Shown: one piece after another, positions 35,121 to 47,607 of the stretch | Layout: each line of letters begins with the position of its first letter | Position numbering within the stretch: the first letter of the stretch is position 1 | Assembly (NCBI GenBank): GCA_032622095.1 | Contig: CP136069.1 | Coordinates: 122,812,126 to 122,876,125, forward strand | DNA length: 64,000 nt | DNA from: Siphonodentalium dalli | Lineage: Eukaryota; Mollusca; Scaphopoda; Gadilida; Siphonodentaliidae | Reading direction: 5' to 3' | Translations under genes and position numbers: made by a program | Notes under the pieces: model-generated | What the model saw: the letters and a program-made list of their open reading frames with translations, nothing else | What the model was told of the DNA's origin: nothing | Databases searched by the model: none

Positions 35121-35351
35121 TTAACCCTTTGATAACGGGAGCGCGCTTGTGGAGTATTAAAGATCCTATGCGAGTGCTTTCTCTTGCATATCACAGAATT
35201 CAATGGCTTACTTCAATGTGAATATTGTTAGGCCAATGTATATATCCTCGTATATACGCGAGACTCCCTATGGAGACTGGCATATATAATAGAATGCATT
35301 GGTACAGGGTTTTCGCACAATTTCAGGAAGTTCCAGTCATGGAAGGGTTAA
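35121..35351. mobile_element. piggyBac-like MITE with TTAA ends
   Basis: TTAA at 35121-35124 and 35348-35351. Ends CCCTTTGATAACGGGAGC and, inverted, CCCTTCCATGACTGGAAC. Internal hairpin 35232-35303 with GGCCAATGTATATATCCTCG and GGCATATATAATAGAATGCA. Same architecture as 462-707. Confidence 0.85.
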
Positions 35352-36503
35352 ACGGCCATTTCGGAAGATGTCCGATCATATACACGGTTCATTCTGCTCG
35401 GCAGATACCGATCAGAGTTAGTTAGAATATAATCGATTATAACAATTGCCCATTCGAGCTTATACCCATCTATAACTATAACCGATTGTCACAAACTCTT
35501 TAAACTTCAACGTGATGTTGTTCGAAATCGATATAGCGAGATATTCCAAATAATATTGTAAATATCTATTTGCGTTATCTCGTATTCTCTGCCTATATAT
35601 ATGATATAATATCATTTACCGTACAAGCTGCAAGTCACAAGTTACAAATGGAACCTCCCCAATTGTGATTCCGCCTCTATACTATAGTGATTGTGCGTCT
35701 GCGGGTGATTGTAACTCTAACGTCACAGGTCACGTGATTCTTCCCGCTTGTTGCCTATAAGTGACTGACTTGTGCGAGTACCACTACGTCTACTTGTAAA
35801 CACGGGGTTAACTATATTTTTTGAAACATTCTGTTCTAACTCTGTGTTTCTGCGTAGATGGATTATTGATCAAAATCTCAGTTAATAGTTCGACATGACC
35901 ATTAAATCAGAAAATTTGTTGAATAATTTACTGCTGGAATCCACATATATATATATAGTTTACGCCAAATTTTGACTATAAATTTGAACTATCGGAACTT
36001 TCGGAAATTTCGAAATAATCTTGTTTCAGGCATGACATCGATCAATAACATGATTATTTTACTAGAACATGGGGTTGTGTGGGGTGATAAGACAACAAAG
36101 CACCACCGCCCGGTACCACGTCCGCTTTACTGATAACCACATATATTCGTAATTCTTAGTGAAGTATGTACCCTACTGCATTCGTAATTCTTATCAGTTG
36201 TTGTTCGTCAGGCGAAAGGTGTCCAATGACTTTCTTATCGACAACAAAATCAGAAATATAAAAGCATCACGCATAATTATTACATATCACCATGTGTGCA
36301 GTGTGTGGTACTGGCCGATAGTGTACATGCCATTCACACGACCACGGAATGATAACACCCAAGGCATCGATCTCTCGTGCTATCCACACGACATCGCACT
36401 CGTGCCATGAACTGACTATCAGGAACACAAGTGCATGAGCGATGGTTCTGAAGAAGATGCCTTCAAAATTAATTGCTATATATACTGGGACACACGTCCG
36501 CAA

Positions 36504-36965
36504 TATATGACCCGCCATATCAAATCCAGTCGTAAGTCGGGATTTTTTTTACCCTGTGCCAATGCATTCTCTTATATATGCGAGTCGACCATAGGTCGCC
36601 TCGCATATATAAGAGAATGCATTGGCCTAACAATTTTTTACAATTTTAATAATTTGTTCTTGTATTCTTTTAACAATTTTATAATTTCACCCATACAGAG
36701 CCCCAGACAAACATGAGCAGACGACACTCTTCTATATGCTTCTATATATGTGTGGGGCTCCCTGCAGGGTAATGGATGTTTTTTAGTTTATGTCCTAAAA
36801 ATTGTAAGAAACATTTAAATTTTAAAAAAATGATAAAAAATTGTTAGGCCAATGCATTCTCTTATATATGCGAGGCGACTCGCATATATAAGAGAATGCA
36901 TTGGCACAGGGTAAAAAAAAAAATCCCGACTTACGACTGGATTTGATATGGCGGGTCACATATAT
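36504..36965. mobile_element. Palindromic element with nested hairpins
   Basis: TIR of about 45 bp: ATATGACCCGCCATATCAAA then CCAGTCGTAAGTCGGGATTT, mirrored at 36920-36965. Just inside are two inverted copies of the GCCAATGCATTCTCTTATAT hairpin (36558-36626, 36848-36905), as in the 20008-20405 element. The core is T- and A-rich. Confidence 0.85.
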
Positions 36966-39044
36966 CATTTGACATCAAACCGTGGTACATGTATAGGCAT
37001 ATGTATATTAACAAGGATACATCGTCAGCAGAAAATAAAGCCCGAAATTTTTATCTTAACGAAAAGAATTAATTTGCACTTGCAACGAAGTGCAACTTAA
37101 TAAATCATTTATTGAGAATTCACGCATGTGCAGCTAAATGCGTAGTTCTTGTTGGTCCCCGAAGCAGTACCGCGAGTATTGACAGTTTGTCGATAGTTTC
37201 GCTGACAAGATAACCCCCCGGAGGACACATGCGTTTTATTTGCGAATCGAGGTCTACAAAGGATGAAACTCCCGAGAATACCAATACCATGATCATGATT
37301 TTTTTTAGCCGGAACTTGGAACTACTATTCGTGTACATTCCTTAACATTGCCGAATTATATTTCGTGCTATATCAGAGCGTGTACGGTAGAGAGATGTAT
37401 TAGCTTTATTTGCCTTTATTATTAATACCAATATGATGGAAGAATTTATTGATGTACATACATGTTATGTATTGTTTGTTCTGTATATATGTATCTACGT
37501 TGTTGCATGTTGCAACTTCGATGTTGACTTTGCAAATAAACAATTCAATGAAAATGATTCCACTTGTAGCGTTTGTACGGAGTGTATAGGGATTGTGGGT
37601 GTGTATCACTGCATGGTAACCGCGTAATACGTAGATATTCGTGTTTGTCATGCGGGTGAGGCTAGGCGTGGATACTATTATTTGTAAAATTGAATGTGTA
37701 AGACGATGAAACATATATAATTCTTAGATTATATATATATAACCGCTCTGTATATGCCTCGATACACACATGTTGATTGTAGTTCCATGCGACTTTTTAA
37801 ATCCAGCACGTGAGTTTCCACGCTATATGAGTCGATTTGTGTATTATCTTAGTTTAGTGATGTTACCTAGCAATTAACCTATAAGCTTTTTGTCAATAAA
37901 ACCAACAAACTCCCCAATTCTAAAAACAATTGTCATGTCTCGAAACAGCATAACCGTTAAAAAATGCAGGTTAAAAATATGAGTTAATTTTTTTATATAA
38001 TATTTTGTTATAATCAATGTAACATATTCCACCGAACAATTAGGCGTTGTCACCCCCCGTTGTGCATGTTGTTCATAGTTACGATTACTGTTTCGAGAAG
38101 CCAAGAATGTGCACACGAGCGTTGTATGTACGCATCGGGCCAAACACTGCCTGTGATAACCGTGCTACAACAAAAATACAGCAAACAAATCTATACCTAC
38201 CACCTTACTCTCAATATCAAGAAGTTTGAGCCCAGTATATTCTTACAAACTGACTCGTGCATGGTCATCAATTCTGCGAAAAGGATTTTGGACAGTCCGA
38301 AAAGATTATGACTATAAGCTTTTCGTAATTCTTATCATTATGCGAAAGGTATCAATTAGATATCGACTCATTTCCTTTACTTTAAACATATTTTATTGTA
38401 ATATAATTCATTACAACGGGATTGGGGTACAAGTTTTAACAACTTACAATGTCCCCGCTCCCAGATACAATATATATATATGAATTTAACAAGATGACAG
38501 AGAAAACATACATGATGAGGTTGCAAATTTGGTCTACAAAAGAGAAGATAACTTGTGTAAAGAGTGTGTGATAGTCCGGTTCTGTGTTTGTATGATACTA
38601 GCGTTCTGTCCGTCCTCTCTCTCTCTCCATGGAAATAGAAACTGAGAAATAGTGGCCTTTGTTTTGAAGGGTATTATGTGCTATATGTTTGCATTTGTTG
38701 CATTTGTTTGGTCCGTATCTTTAATGTAGTCTGACAATTATTTATTCAGTATCAGTATCGTCCGGTTCAAAACGCTTTGTTGCAGCTATATATGCCTGAA
38801 CAATGCGGAACATCTTTTCATTTCTTGGTGGAGTTTCACTTGAGTTTCCCCAAAGTAATTGCTTGTAATTGTTAATTTTAAAGTTGAGGTCGTCCAGTTT
38901 ACGGTATATAATTCTAACCTTTGTACATTATATAGGGGGCAATTTAGGAAAAAGTGCATATCACTTTCATATTCGTATCCACATTTACAGTTTGGGGTAT
39001 CTGCTATATAATTTTCGAACATATCTAAGCGGAGATCACTGCAG

Positions 39045-41680
39045 GGGTGCTATTCACCAAGCGAGACTATTTTATAAACCAGGTAGTTTATATGGTAGCG
39101 GCTGAACGCAAAGGTATCTTTGCTTTAGCGCAAACGACACGCTGACGATGGTGTGATTGATCCAATCTATCATATTTGTCACCTGTCAATTGACGCCGTC
39201 TTACGACTAATTCATGAACACTCACCGGCCACAATCGGCATGTATAGTGGTATAATTTTGGCGTATAATTGTGTGGAGACTCATGCTTGCGATTATATAT
39301 CTGCAGAATGATGATATTAATGAGGTTTTTTAATTAGCACAGTGTGAAAATGAAGAGCCAAGAAGATAACGTCTCAGAAGAATTTTGTTTGTGTTTTGGT
39401 TCTGTTTGGATATTTCCCTGCTATTTCCAAAGAAATTTCTTTCCATGCATCATTTTTCCGGCGCTGGTGAATGGTGCCGGTTTCTTTGTTCTTTAATATT
39501 TTGATTCTTCTCTCCACAATGCCCAAACAAGTGTTACGCTCGTCAGCAGTGGGGGGGGGGGGGGTCTGGAAAACAATTGCACATATAGGGCCCAAAAAGT
39601 TTTTTTCCGACCCCGAGGGACCCACCACCCCATTTGTGCAAATTTGTTCCTCCAAATGTTAGGGACCCACCCCCTTTCTCATATTTTTATCAAAATTTCA
39701 GAGTTTTTTAGCCGTTCTTCAATAACGGTGTTAACTGCCTTTCAATCCCATTCCACTATCCTTTTTTGGTACAAAGTGTGTAAAATTAAGACTCAAGCAA
39801 TAACATCCTTAATCGGTAAAGCACAGGTCAGAAAAACGAAACATAAACTGTACTTCCATGTGTTTCCTGGTGTTTCCAGTATCTAACAACAATAATAAAG
39901 CATTGTGTAGGTACACTGCATGTCACAAATTGCCCTAGACCGCATTATATTGCCCTAGACCGCATTAATATATCGAGCGTGTTTAGTCTGACAGAGAACA
40001 CTGGCCAGTGTAAATAGTGGTAAACAGGTCAGGGGTTCTACAATTATTTGTGCATGATCAAAGAACTCTTTAGTCTTATCCACCGGGGTGGGTGAGGAGG
40101 GGAATTGTTTTGGTTAGGTATACACATAGATATATGGTTATTATACCCCCGATATTAGTCGGCGGGTATATAGTTGACGTCTCGAGCCGTCCGTGCGTCC
40201 GTCCGTACAAACATTTTGCATCATAACTCAAGAGTCGGTTGTCATATTTTGATGCTCTATGACATGTGACGGACCAGAAATGGGGAACGAATATGCATAA
40301 TATCACGGATTGTGAGTACCAATGCCTACCAGATTTATCCATGGGCCCTGTTTATGAAATTCAATCCGTACAAAGTTTTTGCCATATAAGTTGACGTGTC
40401 GGTTGTCGAATTTTGAAGTGGTTTGGTATGGTGATAGACCTGAATGATAAGGGAAGGATGTATGCAGATATTACTGCATATCACAGGTTTTGCCTGGCGA
40501 TGCATACCAGAGCTACCAACTTGGTTCCATCCGTAAACACATTTTGCATTATTATAACTCAACCATTTGTATGTATATTTGTGCACTAGAGTCTGCAGTC
40601 AGATTTTATTCTTGATTTTAGTTTGAACTTTGAAGACATTGAAGAATGTCATTTCTCAAAGCATCTGAATGCATCACATTATTTCAGTTCATCTATTTGT
40701 AAGCGATAACAGTATGCAATTAGTATTGTAGTTTAGTCTTGTTGAGCAGTATTTAAGCTTCAAGATGAAGTTCGTAAATTCAAGGAGAATAGCGTCACCT
40801 TCAGTTGGGATTGTCTGAACAATAAACAGTAACGACCATTCATCATAACCAATTCAGTTTTATTTGGATAAGTGCTGCAAATTAACATTACTTGCAATCA
40901 TTAAAAAGATGAGAAATAACCAGAAGGAATGAATTTGATTGCATGCCAGAACAAGACAGTATTTCAGACATTAGAAATTTATGAGATACCCTTTTCAATT
41001 TCATATTATGCAACAATCGGGTCAATGATATCTAGTCATCATTGAGTATTCACCATGTTCATGTAGTATTTGTGATACAGTTTTTTTTTTAATTTTATTA
41101 CTTTTATTCGTGTAATACAACTGGGTAATACTTTTTTTTTTTTATACTAAATTACGGTTTTCCACTGAGAAGTGGGACGGGATCCTGTGAAATCCAGAAT
41201 GTTGCTAAATCTGAGGCTATATAGTCACTATATCTGTCTATATAGCCATATGCCAACAAACATGATATTAACATGCTTACAAACAACATTACATGGTCAG
41301 TACTTGTAAATTGTTTGAAAAAAACCCATTTTGGAAAAAAAATTACAAGCACAATTGTTTCGGCTTCTGGAGAACCCACCCACCCCGGCCCTATATACGG
41401 ATTTTTTTGTAGACCCCCTCATGTCGTCGGTGGTATATTTTGCCCCACGTCCTTTTCCTCGGTTGCTCATTGTGAAATGTGTACAAACGTGTACTGTTAC
41501 ACGCAGCATGTTTATGTGACCGGTGGTCAATCTATGATTGACGCCAATCACCTTGATTGGATAATCCTATATGGCGCGGCGATCTCTTCCCATCGATATG
41601 TCCACCGATAGCTTCGCATTGAGCGTCGCCTCGTAAAACTACCTGGACTATATTATAAACCCAGCCGGTGAATAGCACCC
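39045..41680. mobile_element. PIF/Harbinger-like element inserted in the LINE
   Basis: TIR GGGTGCTATTCACC (39045-39058) and its complement (41667-41680), with further inner similarity (TTTATAA, CCAGGTAGTTT). Target duplication CAG at 39042-39044 and 41681-41683. Removing the element and one CAG restores a continuous LINE frame across the site. A 3-bp duplication and a Myb/SANT-like frame inside point to PIF/Harbinger; no DDE transposase was recognised. A Pro/Cys-rich dispersed phrase with GTCCGTGCGTCCGTCCGTAC lies at 40140-40215, and a two-unit tandem repeat TGCCCTAGACCGCATTA at 39930-39967. Confidence 0.85.
39374..39655 (-). pseudogene. Myb/SANT-like domain remnant in the Harbinger-like element
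   Basis: 93-residue frame. The segment ERRIKILKNKETGTIHQRRK followed by DAWKEISLEIAGKYP resembles the Myb/SANT-like DNA-binding domain found in the accessory protein of Harbinger transposons (K...AWKEI...N pattern). The C-terminal part (normally a third helix with W) is missing or out of frame, and the N-terminal part is proline-rich and probably not coding. Confidence 0.5.
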
Positions 41681-43370
41681 CAGGAGTTTCGTATCCTACA
41701 GTGGAAAATGCTATATTTTCGATTTCCTGATTCAAAATATTAGGCGGCTTTCTGGTGGGCTCTATCATATTTAGGTTATCCTTAAAATCTAGAAGATTTT
41801 CAGCATCCGTTATATATGTGGGTAGTTTGCTCCATGAAGTTGCAACGAATGGGAAGAATGATTGCTTAAAATGTTCAGTTCTACTATAATATGAATGGAA
41901 TCTGCCTGGGTTTCGCATGTTATAGCTGGAGACTTGTACCGAGCGTGGTGGGAGTAGGCAAGATAAATAATATGGAGTTTCGTTATTTATAATTTTGAAC
42001 ATAGTTTGTAATTGGTGCTTCTCTCTACGAATGTTCAGAGAAGGCCAGCCAGCTTCGCATAGGACCGCATTATTGGGAACTGAGCGCGTGAGCCCTGTAA
42101 CTATTCTAGCGGCATCAACGTGAATCCGGTCAAGTTTATTTAGTAAATATGTCGGCGCGTTTTCCCAAATTACGTCCGCATAATCTAGGAGAGGCAAGAT
42201 ATAGGCCTTGTATATCTTATCGAGTGTTCTTCGATCTAGGTTGTACTTGTATCTTCTGAGTATCGATAGTCGCGGGACAACTTTTTTGACTATAGATTCA
42301 ATTTGGATATTCCAATTTAAATTGCTTTGTATTTCGAGACCAAGGTGTTTATGCGACTCAATTATGTCAATTCTCTTATTTTGGAAGGTTAAATCTAGAG
42401 GGACCTCTCGTGGGGTCAGGGAGAACAATATTGCCTTAGTTTTGGTTGGATTAAAGTTTACAAGCCATTTGTTGGCCCAATCTGATATTTTATTAAGGTC
42501 TTGGTTTACACTTCTTTCTAGCAGCTTTATGTCATAGTGTTTGGACGTGAGACATGTATCATCTGCATACATTCTTGTTTCGGAATTTAAATTATCTGGG
42601 AGATCATTTATATATACCAGGAAAAGGAAAGGTCCGAGTATAGATCCTTTGGGGAACTCCGGCTGGAATGGGTTGGAAGTTGGAATATGAATTGTTTATT
42701 AAGACTCGTTGTTTTCGATTACTGAGGTAATCTTCCAGCCATTTCAATAACGGACCGGATATGCCGTATTGTTCTAGCTTATATATCAGTCCCCTATGCC
42801 AGACTCTTTCAAATGCCTTTGATATATCGCAAAAAAACTGAACATGTGTATAAGTCATTATCGAGAGTCTGACAGAGGTTATGGTATAGATCTGTTAATT
42901 GGAAGGTCGTGCTATGTCCGGGAATAAAACCAGATTGATGTTGGTACATTAGTTTGTTATCTTGGAAAAATGACATAAGATGTTGGGTAATTATTTTTTC
43001 AAACACTTTGCCGAGGCTCGGAAGGAGGGAAATAGGACGGTAATTTATACAATCGGCAGGATCATCTTTTTTAAATATGGGGATAACATTTGCTTTTTTC
43101 CAGTCTGATGGGAATTGGCCGAGCTCTACTGACTTTTTAAAAATAATTTCTAATGGAGCAACAATCGATTCAGCAGTAGCGTGAATCATTTTTGGGCTTA
43201 TGCCATCAAATCCATGGGCTTTGTTAACTTTGAGTGATTTAATTGCAGTAATGATCTTATCTCGGGTGAAAATAATATTGGATAGCGAATTGGAGCATCT
43301 ACGGAGAAGGATTGGAATTTCGTGACCACGATCATCGATATTTGAATTTAAAATGAAGGCCTCGTTTAAA

Positions 43371-43838
43371 GGTACTCAACCCGTAAAGAGGGTCCCCATC
43401 TCAACAGATTCCAACAACAACAATCCGATCAGAGGGTCCTATATTACTATTTCTTTGGCTTTGGGGGTAAAAAATATTTGATTCGAGTCGAGGAACCCAC
43501 CAAACAAAGCTCAGAGTTATTAGATATTGATTTTTCAAATTTGTTATGTTCTCGAGATGAGTACCAATAACTGCCATAACCTGCTCTGGATGTGTACTCC
43601 AAATCTATTCAAACAGACAAGGATGAATAACTCTAAAATCAAGTGGTAATTTTAACACAATTTTGACTGAGTTCTGGGCCAGATAGTATTCCCGATAATG
43701 AAAAATAATAGATTTCTAAAATCGATATCTAACAAATCTGAGCTTTGATGAGTGACTTCCTCGACTCGAGTCAAATATTTTTGACCCCCGAAGCCATTGA
43801 AATAGTAATTGAGAGGAGTTTTATCGGGTTGAGTACCT
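43371..43838. mobile_element. 468-bp palindromic MITE inserted in the LINE
   Basis: Termini GGTACTCAACCCG and CGGGTTGAGTACC, with TTTAAA on both sides (43365-43370, 43839-43844). The duplication may be TTAA or TTTAAA because the palindrome is ambiguous. Internal arms are also inverted (GGCTTTGGGGGTAAAAAATA against TATTTTTGACCCCCGAAGCC). Removing it joins the LINE frame as ...EEAKCLNEAFIL. Relatives: 17440-17600 and 56335-56400. Confidence 0.9.
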
Positions 43839-44867
43839 TTAAACACTTCGCTTCCTCGCGATCATCTGTCACATAGGTTTTTCCATCAATAGTGACATCT
43901 CCGTGTTGACTATATAATGGTGGGATGCATGTGGATTTATTTTTGTTCAGCAAATAATTTATTGTTTGCCAAAAGTCGCGAGGGGATGGGGATTCATTTA
44001 CTCGTTCTTCAAGTTTAGAGTGAAATTGTGCTTTCGCGTATTTCTTCATGTTGTTTACTTTATTTCTGATATCTTTATAATTTCTCCATGAGACATCAGA
44101 ATTTCGTTTTATGGCTATTTTTCTCAATCTATCTCTGCGTCTGATCTCCCTTCTTATATCTGAGTTGAACCAAAACTTGTCATTTGTTCGTATCGTGACT
44201 GTTGATTTGGGGACTGTCTCTTCCATTACTGAGATGAATAAATTACAGAATCGGGAGACAGCATGGTCTATATCTTCAACTGTATTTAATTCTTCTTGCC
44301 AGTTAATAGCATCTAACATACTGTTAGCCCTGGTATAATCTCCGTGTTTATATTTCCATATAGTTCTCTTAAATGATGTAGTTTCATATTTTTTGAATTT
44401 TAATATCGCATAAACACCATAATGATCTGAGAAACCATGATTTAGAGTGTCGGCGTCGTACACTTGTAAGTTATTGCTCACGATTATGGGGTCCAGAAGT
44501 GTTTGGGATGTGGGCGTGACTCTTGTTGGTTTTTTAATTACATCCTTGAAAGTATAATGACCAACTATTTCACTAAGTTTCGAATGCGGATTTAGCAGAT
44601 TGGAGCTAAAATCACCAAGTAGAATTAAATTTTCAGTTATTTTCAAGGCATTGTCTATTGATTCTTCAAAGAGGTCCCAATAGTTTATGTTACATAATTG
44701 CTCCGATCTGTAGGTTAATGCGAGGAGGACTCGATTCGATTTATTCGCGATCTCAAACCAAAAGATAGAGGCGTCAAACTCGAGTTCGGTTCTCCGTTTG
44801 TAGACCAGATGATTAGCGAAATATACACAAATTCTAATTGGGATTGGCTTGAAAAAGATGACACAGT

Positions 44868-44990
44868 TTGAAACGAGCGGAAAGACACATGTGTTTGTTA
44901 AATAATATGTGTGTAATAAAAGTATGACGCGATTTGAAACGAGCTGAAAGGCACATGTGTTTGTTCAATAATATGCGTGTAATAAAAGCA
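44868..44990 (+). repeat. Two-unit tandem repeat, ~62 bp
   Basis: GAAACGAGCGGAAAGACACA and GAAACGAGCTGAAAGGCACA each lead to TGTGTTTGTTNAATAATATG and GTGTAATAAAAG. Confidence 0.85.
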
Positions 44991-45813
44991 GTTTATTTAA
45001 TTATGATGCATCCAAATTTAAGAGTAGAGCAGGGACGTGGCGACATTTGTGTCACCCATCCCAAATTTGGTCAAATTGTTCAACAGTTTGAAATTTCGTG
45101 CCTGACTCAACATTAGTTGGAATATTTATTTACAGGTTGAATTGGCCACCTGTTAGATAGTTTCCCACCTTACGGGGTGTCATGTTGGTAATTCCAACAG
45201 TTGAAAAGATTGGGTGCACATGCGAACCTGGGTACGAACCTGAGAGTATGGTTCGGAGTAAGCACTTCGCGATGTGGGCTTTGCAATAACATGTTGGCTA
45301 TGCAGGGATCGACGTGGTGGCAAGGAGGAGGAGGAGGTGTTGTGAGGGTGTATCACCCCTCCCCAACCTTGGTCAAAATTTTCAACAACTGGAAATTTCA
45401 TGCGTGACACACGATCATTTAGATATTTCAGACCCAAAATCGGTGGTAAATGTACGGACAGCTTTTTCTAACCAGCATATAGTGGGCATTTGTTTGTTGT
45501 TAGACCAATTTATAAGGCGCATATGTTCCTACTTTTTTCATTTTTTGTTGTTGACTGAAATGGTTACCAGTTGGAAAATTCCAATCATAGGGAGTATTCT
45601 ATTCTAAATTTATACCAGTAAGAAAATTGTGACCAAATTGGGAGAGGAGGGTGAAAATGAATTTCCCAGGAATTTCGTTGCAGGTTCAAGGGTTGTGCAT
45701 TTGGAAATGCTAAGTGGGACACCCCTCAGCGGAGACATTCTTGCCACGTCCCTGTGGTTATGTCAGTGATAAGTAACGTATACATGTACGCAGTGTCTGT
45801 AAGACATACTCAC

Positions 45814-45997
45814 CTGTGTCGGTAGTACTATGAGAGCCACGCAGATCATTATCATCATGAAAACTTGACTCGGCCAGATATCCGGACAGAGGTCTCCATA
45901 CCCGACCGTTGAGAATGTTACTATGTTAAACCACAGCGATTCCATTAACCGGAAGTGGCGATTACCTCCCCTTTGTAAGTGTTGTATTCCACACACG
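45814..45997 (-). CDS. slo2: Slo2 channel exon, pore loop, selectivity filter and S6 (visible exon 4)
   Basis: 184 bp: 1 nt completing a split serine codon, then 61 codons (residues 86-146). It encodes [11 protein letters not shown] (end of S5), the pore helix with FNIVTFS, the potassium selectivity filter TVGYGD (115-120), then CPDIWPSQ and S6 with [17 protein letters not shown] followed by MICVALxVLP is diagnostic for KCNT over Slo1 and over Kv channels. Acceptor ATTCACAG, donor GTGAGT. A frame in the intron just upstream also reads VFIFTA, resembling S5, but it is out of frame with the homologous sequence, so the acceptor at 45998-45999 is preferred. Confidence 0.97.
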
Positions 45998-47512
45998 CTG
46001 TGAATATAAAGACGAGCACATTCATGCATGCGATGTGTGCACTTGAATCTGAATTGACGAAGTTAGAGCATTTACTGAAAATTAGTAGTTCCATAAAATA
46101 CATGCAAATATATGTTTGGCTTGATAATATATCCGGGTTAAAGTAAGCACAAAACGGCAAGGATAAGAAATAAGCCGAAACAATTAGGAGAAAGGTACAA
46201 ACAGGGGATTTTTTTGGGGATAAGTTGGGAAGAATATATTCAAAAATAGTTATAAGGGAATAGAGGTATCCTTAATTGCGCGATTGAATCGTTTCCCCTG
46301 CCTTCATGCACGTTTCATTACACGTCAAATGTGAGTTAACATTAAGAGTTATTTCTTAAATACCACCTAATACGCACACACTTGACTACCAAAAGATAAC
46401 ATATCGGGGTTCACGATAAGATGACTATTGGCATACAATCGCGACCACGGGAGGCACGCGTGGTTTCGATTGACTATCATATTTAATACGAAGGGTAATA
46501 ACTCTATAAAGAATGTACCTTTACGAAATAACGGCGATTTGTATGAGAAATTGCAACACCACAATAGATCAACTCTGGTGAAATATAAGTCAAATTCTTC
46601 TATAGGGTGGGCGGGCTTGGGGAGGTTTGGGTTACGCTCTTTAAAACACTTCTTCAAATATTTCCGTTATTTCGTAAAACACACTTCTTCAAATATCTCC
46701 GTTATTTAGTTAATAAAAATAATTGTTATTAACGCTCTTTAAAACACTTCTTCAAATATTTCCGTTATTTCGTCAAAAACACTTCTTCAAATATCTCCGT
46801 GATATAGTTAATAAAAATAATTTCGCCATTTCGCTGCATTTTTTATTCCGCTATTTCGCTGTATTTTCCTAGTTCGCTTTTTCGTTGTATTTCATATTTC
46901 GATAACTCGCTATATTTGACATATTATGGGATATGGGATTATATGTTACCCTACATTCTGATATTCAATCGAACATCACGTGCCACCCGTGCTCGCGATT
47001 AGATGCCACTAACAATCCAATCGTGAACCCCGATTACATATTGTTTGCTATCAAATCCTTGGCGTATTGGCTGTAAATACATGACTGGAGAATCCAGCCG
47101 GTAAAGAGAGGGTTACTGTAAGAAGGCTTTCCATGATGCATCAAGTTTCTTGGATAATATTGAGTAATATCGGGTACAATGCGGAAAGCCCGAGAGCAAT
47201 TTGAGTTTAGCCCGCTGAGTAAACATACGATTCCTGGAGAGTTGTTTGACAAAGCCGCTTTATTTGTCGTCCCCGTGTCACGAGACCCTAGCGTAATCTA
47301 CCAGGTAGGCCTCCGTCTGCGGATTCAGGTATTGCGTTTTGTATTCTTCCGGTATCTCGTCTGATATCGGAAAACTATAAGGGCAATTAATTGGTTCTAC
47401 GCACCACAATCATTGAGCAAATATTAAATTTCCGGAATACTGCATGTACTCATATTAGACTTATGCAAATAGATGTTTGGTTCTTGTTTAGTTGCCATGA
47501 CGACTAGCTCAC
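45998..47512. other. Intron between exons 4 and 3
   Basis: 1515 bp. A two-unit tandem repeat of 97 bp at 46636-46829 (GCTCTTTAAAACACTTCTTC, ATCTCCGTTATTTAGTTAAT). A phrase near 47085-47105 resembles the Harbinger-like TIR inner region (ATCCAGCCGGTAAAGAG), perhaps a decayed relative. Confidence 0.65.
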
Positions 47513-47607
47513 CTGGTGAAAACAAGGCACAGTAAAGTGGCACCGAGAATCATAAGCTGTTGTCCTAGCGCCGATTGAGACTTCTGCATCACTCGGTGAA
47601 GGTCATT
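47513..47607 (-). CDS. slo2: Slo2 channel exon, S4-S5 linker and S5 (visible exon 3)
   Basis: 95 bp (residues 54-84 plus 2 nt). It starts NDLHRVMQKSQSAL, like KCNT NDFHRAILRTQSAM, and continues into the hydrophobic S5 ending LLCLVFT. Acceptor TATTTCCAG, donor GTGAGC. The leftover AG joins C of the next exon to make a serine codon. Confidence 0.95.

Larger units (their letters stand above)
38740..44860 (-). pseudogene. CR1/Jockey-like LINE, 5'-truncated, interrupted by two insertions
   Basis: Non-LTR retrotransposon on the same strand as the channel gene. In order on the minus strand: endonuclease remainder (from ~44855; TYRSEQ, LLGDFSSNLL, PTRVTPTSQTLLDPIIVSN, GFSDHYGVYA), reverse transcriptase (NYRPISLLPSLGKVFEKII, HQSGFIPGHSTTFQL, FCDISKAFERVWH, IPAGVPQ, YADDT), and after the Harbinger-like insertion a C-terminal cysteine motif (NCKCG, HFFLNCPLY; 38786-39041). 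It is a dead copy: single-base frameshifts lie near 42835 (T run), near 42644 (after VPQ) and near 41715 (T run), and the 5' part including most of the endonuclease is missing. With the insertions removed it is about 3.0 kb. The 3' end is approximate. Confidence 0.9.
34638..45813. other. 11.2 kb intron between exons 5 and 4
   Basis: Largest intron. Contains a piggyBac-like MITE, a palindromic element (36504-36965), the nested LINE (38740-44860) and a two-unit tandem repeat at 44868-44990 (ACACATGTGTTTGTTNAATA). From 45010 to 45730 is a dispersed family with CCAACAGTTGAAA and GTGTCACCCATCCC phrases. Between 36970 and 38740 nothing definite was recognised. Confidence 0.7.

Noticed and set aside
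41532-42572. Reverse-transcriptase frame as an independent host gene
   Set aside because: It is part of a frameshifted LINE, and its last ~50 codons run into the inserted Harbinger-like element.
45998-46020. [11 protein letters not shown] frame running into the pore exon, resembling S5
   Set aside because: It is out of frame with the conserved CGIQHL segment, and S5 is already encoded by the exon at 47513-47607, whose phase fits the acceptor at 45998.
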